Both the position numbers and the translations under genes were made by a program. From positions 1-44,860 of the forward strand of contig NZ_JAFLDT010000027.1 in NCBI RefSeq assembly GCF_017302315.1: DNA of 44,860 nucleotides. Reading direction: 5' to 3'. Positions 25,059 to 32,608 of this stretch are shown here, one piece after another; positions within the stretch are counted from its first letter, which is position 1; each line of letters starts with the position of its first letter. The stretch comes from Zoogloea sp. (GTDB taxonomy: Bacteria; Pseudomonadota; Gammaproteobacteria; Burkholderiales; Rhodocyclaceae). A model generated the notes under the pieces. The model saw only the letters and a program-made list of their open reading frames with translations, ran no database searches and was not told the origin of the DNA.

Positions 25059-25322
25059 TCAATCGTCGTCATGCAGGCCGTAACGCCGCTCGAGCCCGGT
25101 CATCCAGCGGTCGTAGATCCAGACGATGAGCAGAAAGATGATCAGCGCCCCCTGGGCGGCCATGTAGAAGCCGAGGGGCCAGCCATGGAAGCTGACCGTG
25201 TTCAGATCTTCGGCAAACCAGCCTGGCAGGAAGCTGGCCGCTGCCCAGACCAGCAATAGAACGGCGGTCAGTCGCTGGGTGGCCCGCCAGTACGCCCGCT
25301 GCCTTGCGCGGATATCGCTCAA
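25059..25322 (-). CDS. DUF4212 small subunit of sodium:solute symporter
   Basis: This 87-aa protein has two transmembrane helices (RLTAVLLLVWAAASFLPGWFA and GFYMAAQGALIIFLLIVWIYDRWM) and ends in a short charged tail. It matches DUF4212 (symporter small subunit, YjcH-like role). These proteins are encoded directly before VC_2705-type symporters and are presumed to form a complex with them in the inner membrane. It lies 131 bases upstream of the symporter gene, on the same strand; that gap shows no gene. Confidence 0.92.
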   Translation of the reverse strand: MSDIRARQRAYWRATQRLTAVLLLVWAAASFLPGWFAEDLNTVSFHGWPLGFYMAAQGALIIFLLIVWIYDRWMTGLERRYGLHDDD

Positions 25323-25373
25323 TCTTTACTCCCCTATCGACGGCTTCGAGTATAGCCTCGCCGGGCATCGGCC

Positions 25374-26816
25374 TCACAACTGGTAGCGAAACTGGAGTTT
25401 CTGCTGCAGCTTGCGGGCCTGGCGGAAGGACTCCTTGAGAAAGGCGTGCTCAAGCTCGTTGAGGGCGGAGGGGGCGATCCGGTTGGGCGGCCCGGCCTTT
25501 TCCCGCTGGCCGCGCAGGCGCAACTGCTGGATGAAATCGAAGGCTTCAAGGCAGGCGTCCACCTCGCGCCGGGGCCAGCCCAGGAGGGCGCCGGCCGCCT
25601 CCAGACGGCCACTCGTGGCGGTGTCGGAAACCCCCAGGGCAAGGGCAAGGATGCGTGCCGCGTCCACGAAGATGCGGCTGCCGTCGCGTTTGAGGTCGAG
25701 AAGACCACTTTCCCGGTCCACCACGAAGTCGCGGATGCGCCCCAGGGGCGGCCCGCCGCGCAAGGCATTGGCGGCCATGAAACGCAGGAACAGGTCGTTG
25801 TCGCCGGCATTGGCGAGAAGCCACTGCTGGAGCCGGGCCGCCAGCGCCACATCTCCGGCGATGGCGCGAAAATCGAAGAAGATCGTGGCATTGAGGAGAT
25901 CATCAGGCGTGGCGCAGCTCATCCATCCGGCGAACTGCCCGCGCCACTCCGTCATCGACAGGCACCAGCGCGGATTTCCAGCCATCACGTCGCCCTTGCA
26001 AAAGGGAAAGCCGCAGGCATCGAGCACCTCATTGACCCGCCGTGCAAAGGGCAGGAAACGCTGGCGGAGGGCTTCGGTGTCCCGCTCCGACTCGGGCACG
26101 AAAACAATCCCGTTGTCCTGGTCAGTATCGAGAGTCTGCTCCAGGCGCCCCTCGGAACCAAAGGCCAGCCAGCACCAAGGCACCAGCGGCAGCTCGAACT
26201 CGGCTTCGGCCAGATCAACGGCACTCAGCACCACGAGATCATTGAGGATGGCGATCCACTCGCAGACGTGGGCGGCGGTTCCGTCTTCGACCCGTCGCGC
26301 CGCCGCTTCGCGCACCCGGTGGGCGGCCTGCGCCAGGGCGGCGATGTCGGTGGCCGCGTGAATGGCCTCGACCAGATCCTCCACGTCGACGCTGCGGCTG
26401 GCGTAGAGATCAACGCGGGACACCAGCCCGGCCAAGGCACCGCGGCCATCCACCACCACCAGATGGCGCAGGTCGTGACAGGCCAGGGCCAGGCGGGCCT
26501 GGTGGGCGCTGGCCGTCAGGGGCAGCGACACAACCCCGCCGGTCATGACGCCGGCAACCGCCTCACCCAGATCCGCACCGGCCAGCACGACACGCTCAAT
26601 GACATCCCGCTGGGTGAGCACCCCCAGGGGCCGCGAGCCCGCACTGTCGACGACCACCACAATATCGGCCCGCTCCGCCACCATCCGCGCCAGAGCCTCC
26701 CGCACCGCTGCCTCGGGCCCCACCGCCACCGCCGGACCCCGTAGCTGCGCAGCCAGACCGGTCGCGGGCATCACGGCGCTCTGAGCGGCGTCCATCGCGC
26801 GGGGTGTCATGTCCAT
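25374..26816 (-). CDS. CBS-pair and DUF294 nucleotidyltransferase-like protein
   Basis: This 480-aa cytoplasmic protein has two CBS repeats in the first 150 residues (GVLTQRDVIERVVLAG; HLVVVDGRGALAGLVSRVDL), which usually bind adenine nucleotides. A GlnD-like nucleotidyltransferase domain follows, with FGSEGRLEQTLDTDQDNG carrying the catalytic Gly-Ser and Asp-x-Asp. A DUF294 C-terminal helical domain completes it. This architecture is repeatedly encoded next to acetate-type symporters and a DnaQ-like exonuclease; its target is unknown. Two ATG codons compete at the start: GGAGG lies three bases before the first (26816) and nine before the second (26810), so the latter may be used. Confidence 0.9.
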   Translation of the reverse strand: MDMTPRAMDAAQSAVMPATGLAAQLRGPAVAVGPEAAVREALARMVAERADIVVVVDSAGSRPLGVLTQRDVIERVVLAGADLGEAVAGVMTGGVVSLPLTASAHQARLALACHDLRHLVVVDGRGALAGLVSRVDLYASRSVDVEDLVEAIHAATDIAALAQAAHRVREAAARRVEDGTAAHVCEWIAILNDLVVLSAVDLAEAEFELPLVPWCWLAFGSEGRLEQTLDTDQDNGIVFVPESERDTEALRQRFLPFARRVNEVLDACGFPFCKGDVMAGNPRWCLSMTEWRGQFAGWMSCATPDDLLNATIFFDFRAIAGDVALAARLQQWLLANAGDNDLFLRFMAANALRGGPPLGRIRDFVVDRESGLLDLKRDGSRIFVDAARILALALGVSDTATSGRLEAAGALLGWPRREVDACLEAFDFIQQLRLRGQREKAGPPNRIAPSALNELEHAFLKESFRQARKLQQKLQFRYQL

Positions 26817-26845
26817 CTACCTCCGCTCAGCGGGTGTCAGGAAGT

Positions 26846-26872
26846 CGTAGCGAGCCCTTGGGGCTCGCTACG
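26846..26872. repeat. Perfect 12-bp hairpin between exonuclease and CBS genes
   Basis: CGTAGCGAGCCC pairs exactly with GGGCTCGCTACG across a three-base loop. It lies in the 84-base gap between the two genes and is not followed by a T run, so it looks more like a REP-type or RNA-stabilising element than a classical terminator. Confidence 0.7.
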
Positions 26873-26900
26873 GGCGGCACGGCGGATCATCCACAAACCC

Positions 26901-29066
26901 TCAGTACTTGACGCGGGCGTAGTAAGTCTTCTCGGAAGCCTGCCGAGCCTCGCCGAGGGTCCGGATGCCCATCTCGGCCAGCAGCGGGATCATGCGCAGG
27001 AAGACCTCGCCGGTCACGATGGCATCCCCCATGGCCGTATGCCGGCCCATGATGTTCACCCCCATGCGCTCGCAGATCGCTTCGAGCCGGTGGGATTCCT
27101 GAGCCGGATGGATGACCGCCGACAGCAGCAGGGTATCGAGCACGGGCTGGGAGAAACGGATGCCGGTGCTCTCCTCCTTGAGCTGCAGGAAGCGCATGTC
27201 GAAGGCGGCGTTGTGGGCCACCAGCACCGTGTCTTCGGAGAAGGCATGGAAAGCCGGCAGAACCCTGGCCATGGGGGGCTGGCCCACCAGCATTTCCGGG
27301 GTGATGCCATGGATCTTGGTGGACGCCTCGGGCAGCTCGCGCAGGGGGTCCACCAACTGGTCAAAGGACTCCGACTTGAGCAGCTTGCCATTGACGATGC
27401 GGGTGGCGCCGATCTGGATGATCTCGTCGCCCTCGGACGGATTGAGGCCGGTGGTCTCGGTGTCGAAGACGGTGAAGGTCAGTTCGGACAGCAGGCGGTC
27501 GTCCAGGGCATGGCTGGCTTCGGTCTGCTTGAACAGGTCGAAATCATAGTATTCGGGCCGGCTCTCACCCTTCAGGAAAGCCCCCGCGTCCACCTGCTCC
27601 TGGGGCGCGGCGGAGGGCAGCAGCAGGCGGAAGAAGGCCCGGTGCTGGGTCTTCTCGCGCTGCAGCCAGATCTCCCCGTCGTGACGTTCGATCACATCGC
27701 GCACGGTGAGGGGCGAGCTCTCGCCAGCGAAGGACATGGGTTCCAGCTCCCAGGCCATCACGGTTTCGGTGCTCATGGCCTGCCCCGACCAGATGATGTC
27801 CAGGTGCACCAGCCGGCCCGCGGCCGTAAGGCGCAGGCGCACTTCGCGCACCTCAAACTCGTCCGACAGACGGCTCACCAAGTAGCTGATGGCCTGGAGC
27901 AGGGAGAAGCTGTCCACCTTCACCCATACACCCGGATCCACGTCCTCGATCTTGGTGGGGAGACTGACTTTCTTTTCAATGCGCCGCTGGGCCGCGGCCA
28001 CCAGGTCGGCGCCCAGCATCTCGTCGAGGGGCCAGCGGGTCTTCAGGGAATCGGCAAAGGCGTTGGCCGTTTCGTCGAGCCGCGCGCTCATGCCCTGCAC
28101 TTCGTCGCGCACCACGCTCAGGAAGCGCTCCTTCAGTTCCGGATCGAGATCGGGATACTCCAGCATTTCGGCGGCGGCCCGCAGGTTGGCCAGAGACGAA
28201 CGACTGCCCTCGGTGAGGGAGTGGAGCATCTGGTCGCGACGGGTTTCGGCCTCGAAATTGCGGGTGATGTTGTCGAGCATCAGCACGAAGCCGGACACGG
28301 TACTCTCCGCCTCGCCCTCCACTGCCGACAGCACCGGTGCCATCTGCACCCGCAGCAACTGGCCGGCCCGGGTGGTGGTGACGAAGTTGGCCACCGGCTG
28401 GGAACTCTGGCGACGGATGCGTTCCTGGATGCTTTCCAGGGCATGCACGATCAGGTTGCGCTCGAAAACCGCGTAGATGGAACGCCCCAGGCCGATGATC
28501 TCACCGCCGCCCGCCGCCGTGGGCGCGTCGGACAGGGCCCGGAACTGCAGCCGCGCCCGGCTGTTGTAGAGCAGGATACGCCCGTCGAGGTTGCACACCA
28601 CCACGCTCTGGTTGAGCTCCGACATCAGCGCGGCGAGCCGGTTGCGCTCCTCCTCGACCGACAGACGGGCCTCACGGATGCGGGCCTCCACATCTTCCTG
28701 AAGGCTGCGCCGCTGATCTGCCAAGGCATTGACCGACTCGGCGATGCGCTGCAGTTCGGGCGAACCGGACGGCTTGAGGCGCCGGGACGGGTCGGTACCG
28801 ACAATCAGGCCGAGTTCATCGGCCAGAAGTGAAGGACCGAGGAGGTTGGCCTGGGCGAAGGACTTCATGAGGACGGCGGCTGCACCGGCGCCCACCAGGG
28901 AAATCATCAGCAGGAGCCCCAGCCGCGGATTGAGGATGGGCTCGATGATGTCCCGCTCTTCCGGCGCCAGGTCACGCCATACCGCAATTCCCGCGGCAGC
29001 CATGACCACCACCACCAGGGCGCAGGCGGTGAGGACCGCCAATACGTGCCGGGACTTGACGCTCAT
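26901..29066 (-). CDS. Membrane PAS/pseudo-histidine-kinase fused to DEDDh 3'-5' exonuclease
   Basis: This 721-aa protein starts at MSVKSRHVLAVL, with an ATGA overlap with the preceding receiver gene. Two transmembrane helices (about 8-28 and 48-67) are followed by a coiled coil and a PAS-like domain (about 145-265). A histidine-kinase-like region (about 275-485) has Glu286 where the phosphorylated His belongs and lacks the ATP-binding Asn box. A DnaQ-type exonuclease (about 525-710) has all DEDDh residues: Asp535, Glu537, Asp623, His676 and Asp681. The kinase part therefore looks dead and the nuclease part looks active. DnaQ-like nucleases are often encoded near DUF294 and symporter genes; the fusion to a membrane pseudo-kinase is the unusual part. 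Function unknown; signal-gated nucleic-acid or nucleotide cleavage is inference. Confidence 0.88.
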   Translation of the reverse strand: MSVKSRHVLAVLTACALVVVVMAAAGIAVWRDLAPEERDIIEPILNPRLGLLLMISLVGAGAAAVLMKSFAQANLLGPSLLADELGLIVGTDPSRRLKPSGSPELQRIAESVNALADQRRSLQEDVEARIREARLSVEEERNRLAALMSELNQSVVVCNLDGRILLYNSRARLQFRALSDAPTAAGGGEIIGLGRSIYAVFERNLIVHALESIQERIRRQSSQPVANFVTTTRAGQLLRVQMAPVLSAVEGEAESTVSGFVLMLDNITRNFEAETRRDQMLHSLTEGSRSSLANLRAAAEMLEYPDLDPELKERFLSVVRDEVQGMSARLDETANAFADSLKTRWPLDEMLGADLVAAAQRRIEKKVSLPTKIEDVDPGVWVKVDSFSLLQAISYLVSRLSDEFEVREVRLRLTAAGRLVHLDIIWSGQAMSTETVMAWELEPMSFAGESSPLTVRDVIERHDGEIWLQREKTQHRAFFRLLLPSAAPQEQVDAGAFLKGESRPEYYDFDLFKQTEASHALDDRLLSELTFTVFDTETTGLNPSEGDEIIQIGATRIVNGKLLKSESFDQLVDPLRELPEASTKIHGITPEMLVGQPPMARVLPAFHAFSEDTVLVAHNAAFDMRFLQLKEESTGIRFSQPVLDTLLLSAVIHPAQESHRLEAICERMGVNIMGRHTAMGDAIVTGEVFLRMIPLLAEMGIRTLGEARQASEKTYYARVKY

Positions 29067-29437
29067 GCCGGCACATCCAGCAATGCCTTGACCTTGGTCA
29101 CCAACTCCTTCGTTGAAAATGGCTTCGTCATGTAGGCGTCCGCCCCCATGGCCAGGCCCTTGGTGACTTCGGTCTCGCGGCCCTTGGCGGTGAGCATCAG
29201 GATGCGCGTGCCTTGCAGGGCCGCCTCGGCACGGATCTCCTGGCACACCTCGTAACCGTTCTTGCGCGGCATCATCACATCCAGCAGGATGAGATCGGGC
29301 GCCTCGGCCCGCGCCTTGTCGAGGGCCTCCTGACCATCGTGGGCGATGCACACGACAAAGCCTTCGCGCTTCATCAGAAATTCAAGTGAAATGACGATGT
29401 TCTGTTCGTCGTCGGCAATCAGTATTTTTTTGGCCAT
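29063..29437 (-). CDS. Single-domain response regulator (receiver only)
   Basis: This 124-aa protein is one CheY-like receiver with the acidic pair in IADDEQN, phospho-acceptor Asp53 (LILLDVMMP), the switch Thr at 83 (MLTAKG) and Lys105 (TKPFS). It has no DNA-binding or enzymatic output domain. It lies between the CrbS-like kinase gene and the pseudo-kinase/exonuclease gene, overlapping the latter by four bases. It is therefore the likely phosphorylation target of the kinase and possibly signals to the exonuclease protein by contact. In the known CrbS/CrbR pair the regulator carries a LuxR-type DNA-binding domain, which is absent here. Confidence 0.93.
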   Translation of the reverse strand: MAKKILIADDEQNIVISLEFLMKREGFVVCIAHDGQEALDKARAEAPDLILLDVMMPRKNGYEVCQEIRAEAALQGTRILMLTAKGRETEVTKGLAMGADAYMTKPFSTKELVTKVKALLDVPA

Positions 29438-29513
29438 TCAGTCTCCTCCCCATCCTCGCCCGGGTCGAGGCAGCAGCATGCGAACCTCATTCCAGGGCGC
29501 GATTCCCCGTAGT

Positions 29514-32267
29514 TTATCCTGCCTCATCTTTCGTTTCTGTTGATTTGCCGCAAGGCATCAGAAACGAGAAACATGCGCCCTCTCCGGCGGCACTCTCCAC
29601 CCACAACCGACCGCCATAGTGTTCGACGATCTGACGGCTGATCGGCAGGCCCAGTCCGGTGCCCTGGGGCTTGTCAGTCATGGTGTTGCCCCCCTGCCGG
29701 AACTTCTCGAAAACCACCAATTGCTCCTCGGGCGTCAGGCCCGGGCCGTTGTCCCGCACATCCACACGCAGGCCCTCCGCGCATTCGGCAAGGGCAACCC
29801 ACACCCGCCCGCGCCCTGCGTCCACGAATTTGACCGCGTTGGAGAGCAGGTTGAGCATCACCTGGACAAGACGGTCGCGGTCGGCCAGCAGGATGGGCAC
29901 CTGCCCCGGCAGCGATATTTCGAGGGTCACGCCCTTGTCCTTGAAAAGCTGGCTGGTGGACGCCGCCGCCTGCTCAACCACCTCCACCAGGCTGACCTCG
30001 CCGTTGTGCCAGTCAGCGTGACCGGACTCGATCTTGGCCATGTCGAGAACCTGATTGACCAGGCGGGTGAGGCGTTCGGTTTCGCTGACGATGATGCCCA
30101 GAAAACGCTTGCGCTCGGCCAGATCGATGCGCGGATCTTCGAGCAGCATCTCGGAGAAGGCCCGGATCGAGGTCAGCGGCGTGCGCAACTCGTGCGTCAC
30201 CGAGGACATGAAGTCATCCTTCAGACGGTCAAGCTCCTTGAGGCGCTCGTTGGCGCTGCGCAACTCGGCGGTGGCGGCCTCCAGCTCGCGGGACTTCTGC
30301 TCAAGGCGCTTCGAGTAGGCGCGCACCTGGGAGGCCTCATCAAGGATGTTCATCACCTCGTCGAGGCCCAGGGGCTCTTCCTTCACCACTGAGGAAACCA
30401 TCACCCGGGCCGAGGCGCTGCCGATGGCGCCGGCCAGGGTGGTTTCGGCAAAATGCACCAGCCCCGCATCGGCGGGCAGAACCTCCACCGACGCCGCACC
30501 ACGGCTGCGGGCATAGTCGGCAAAGGCGTTGCGCGCCCGTTCGGGCCCGATGAAGCGACCGATCAGAGGTAGCAGGTCGCCGATCTGCGCGCTCCCGCGC
30601 CAGAAGGCTCCGCCGGCGGGCCGGCTCTGTTTGAAGACGTCCACGAAGAGGGTTGCCTGGCCCGCCTCGACAGCATTGGGGGAGCGCATCAGGGACACGC
30701 ACACATAGGCCCCCACGTTGGCGAGCAGGCTCCAGTAGAGGCTGTGGGCAATCGGATCCAGGCCCTTCATGCCAAAGAGCTCCTGGGGACGCAGGACTTC
30801 CAGCCCCAGAAAACCCGCCTGCAGGAACTCGATCGGCAGCCAGCCCGACTTGGCGAACGAGGGCAGCAGCAGGGTGTACAGCCACACCACGAACCCGCTC
30901 GACAGGCCGGCCAGGGCACCGGCCCGGGTGGCGCCGCGCCAGTACATCCCGCCGATAATGGCCGGCGCAAACTGGGCCACGGCGGCAAAGCTGATCAGCC
31001 CGATGCTGACCAGCGCATGGGCCTCCCCCGCCAGGCGGAAATACAGATAGCCGAGGAGCAGGATGAGGATGATCGCACTGCGCCGGATGCCCAGCAGCAA
31101 ACCCGACAGATCGTCCCGGCCCTGCAGTGCAAGCCAGCGATAACGCAGCAGCACGGGCATCACCAGATCATTGCAGACCATGGTGGACAGGGCGATGGTC
31201 TCGACGATGACCATGCCGGTCGCCGCTGACAGGCCGCCGATGAAGACCAGCAGGGCCAGCCAGCCATGGCCCAGGGCCATGGGCAGGGTCAGCACGAAGG
31301 TATCGGCATCCACATCCTGACCGGCAAAGTGCATCAGCCCGCCCAGGGCGATGGGCAGCACGAAGATGTTGATCAGCAGCAGGTACAGGGGAAACAGCCA
31401 GATGGCCCGGCGCAGGTGGTTCTCATTGACGTTCTCCACCACGGCCACCTGAAACTGGCGTGGCAGGAACATCACCGCCAGCATGGACAGCAAGGTCAGG
31501 GCAAACCAGTTGCCATAGGTGTTGCCCCCGGCATTCATGGTCATCAGTTTCTGCAGCCTGGGCTCCAGGGCGGCCCGCGAGAAAAGATCCCCAAAACCAT
31601 CGAAGAGCCCGAAGGTGACGAAGACCCCGACCGCCATGAAGATCACCAGCTTCACCACCGACTCGAAGGCGACGGCCGCCACCATGCCTTCATGGCGCTC
31701 GGTGGCGTCCAGGTGGCGGGTACCGAAAAGAATGGTGAAGGCCGCCATGATCAGCGCGATGTACAGCGTCGTGTCAGCCATCCACGATACCGTGCCGGCC
31801 TTGGCAGGCATGATGATCTCGGGATAGTGGGTGAGGATGGCGTAGCTGCTGGACACCGCCTTGAGCTGCAGGGCGATATAGGGGATCACGCCCAGCACCG
31901 CAATCACCGTGACCAGCCCGCCGAGCAGGTGGCTCTTGCCATAGCGGGAGGCGATGAAATCGGCGATGGAGGTGATGCGGTGCGCCTTGCCGATGCGCAC
32001 CATCTTCAGCATCACGAACCACCACAGGGCCACCACCAGGGTCGGCCCGAGGAAGATCGGCGCAAAGCCCAGCCCCGATGAGGCCGCCCTGCCCACGCTG
32101 CCGTAGTAGGTCCAGGTGGTGCAATACACCGCCAGGGACAGGGCGTAGATGGTGGGATTGGCAATGATCGAGCGGCCCGCGTCCGCACGCTTGTCGCCCA
32201 CGTAGGCCACCGCGAAGAGCAGGGCAAGGTAGAGGAAGGAGATGGCAACGATGACGGTACTGGTCAT
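29514..32267 (-). CDS. CrbS-like sensor: symporter domain fused to histidine kinase
   Basis: This 917-aa protein has about 12-13 transmembrane helices of the sodium:solute symporter fold (YALSLAVYCTTWTYYGSVGRA, SIADFIASRYGKS, VVENVNENHLRRAIWLFPLYL, GGLSAATGMVIVETIALSTMV). A STAC-type linker and a coiled coil follow (SKRLEQKSRELEAATAEL). A complete histidine kinase completes it, with His692 (SSVTHELRTPLTSIRAFSEML), the N box (NLLSNAVKF), DNGPGLTPEE and GTGLGLPISRQI. Its build is that of CrbS, the sensor of the acetate switch that controls acetyl-CoA synthetase in Vibrio and Pseudomonas. The ligand here is inferred, not shown. The 3' end lies 76 bases before the receiver gene. Confidence 0.93.
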   Translation of the reverse strand: MTSTVIVAISFLYLALLFAVAYVGDKRADAGRSIIANPTIYALSLAVYCTTWTYYGSVGRAASSGLGFAPIFLGPTLVVALWWFVMLKMVRIGKAHRITSIADFIASRYGKSHLLGGLVTVIAVLGVIPYIALQLKAVSSSYAILTHYPEIIMPAKAGTVSWMADTTLYIALIMAAFTILFGTRHLDATERHEGMVAAVAFESVVKLVIFMAVGVFVTFGLFDGFGDLFSRAALEPRLQKLMTMNAGGNTYGNWFALTLLSMLAVMFLPRQFQVAVVENVNENHLRRAIWLFPLYLLLINIFVLPIALGGLMHFAGQDVDADTFVLTLPMALGHGWLALLVFIGGLSAATGMVIVETIALSTMVCNDLVMPVLLRYRWLALQGRDDLSGLLLGIRRSAIILILLLGYLYFRLAGEAHALVSIGLISFAAVAQFAPAIIGGMYWRGATRAGALAGLSSGFVVWLYTLLLPSFAKSGWLPIEFLQAGFLGLEVLRPQELFGMKGLDPIAHSLYWSLLANVGAYVCVSLMRSPNAVEAGQATLFVDVFKQSRPAGGAFWRGSAQIGDLLPLIGRFIGPERARNAFADYARSRGAASVEVLPADAGLVHFAETTLAGAIGSASARVMVSSVVKEEPLGLDEVMNILDEASQVRAYSKRLEQKSRELEAATAELRSANERLKELDRLKDDFMSSVTHELRTPLTSIRAFSEMLLEDPRIDLAERKRFLGIIVSETERLTRLVNQVLDMAKIESGHADWHNGEVSLVEVVEQAAASTSQLFKDKGVTLEISLPGQVPILLADRDRLVQVMLNLLSNAVKFVDAGRGRVWVALAECAEGLRVDVRDNGPGLTPEEQLVVFEKFRQGGNTMTDKPQGTGLGLPISRQIVEHYGGRLWVESAAGEGACFSFLMPCGKSTETKDEAG

Positions 32268-32311
32268 GGCCGCCCCCTACCTGCGAAATGGCTGCCGCGC
32301 GTCATGGCGGC

Positions 32312-32503
32312 CTAGCGCTCGATGATCCAGGCCATCAGGGCAATCACCGCCGCCCAAACGCCGAAGACATAAAGATAGAGGGAGGGAATGCCGAACCACG
32401 CCCGCGCCGTGTCGAACACCGACAGGACCGGATAGTTCACCACCACCCAGCCCAGCACGAACAACGCCACCAGGCGCTGCCCGGTCAAGGTCGCCTTGAT
32501 CAT
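32312..32503 (-). CDS. 63-aa membrane protein upstream of the CrbS-like kinase gene
   Basis: This small protein has two transmembrane helices (RLVALFVLGWVVVNYPVLSVF and LYLYVFGVWAAVIALMAWII). GGGAGGGGAG before the ATG at 32503 gives a strong ribosome site. It lies 44 bases before the CrbS-like gene. By analogy with the DUF4212 small subunit of the true symporter, it may be a small partner of the symporter domain of the kinase. I do not know a characterised homologue. Confidence 0.8.
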   Translation of the reverse strand: MIKATLTGQRLVALFVLGWVVVNYPVLSVFDTARAWFGIPSLYLYVFGVWAAVIALMAWIIER

Positions 32504-32608
32504 GTCTCCCCTCCCACGTACTGCTTTATTGGTATGTGCGGAACTTATAAACCGAAATCTCCGGTTTGGCGAGTACTCCCCCGGCAGGGTGACCACGCCA
32601 CACGCCGC

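Noticed and set aside
22738-25083. 781-codon open frame on the plus strand opposite the symporter, starting inside the tRNA
   Set aside because: It crosses the tRNA gene and has the low-complexity composition of an antisense shadow; the minus-strand symporter is unmistakable.
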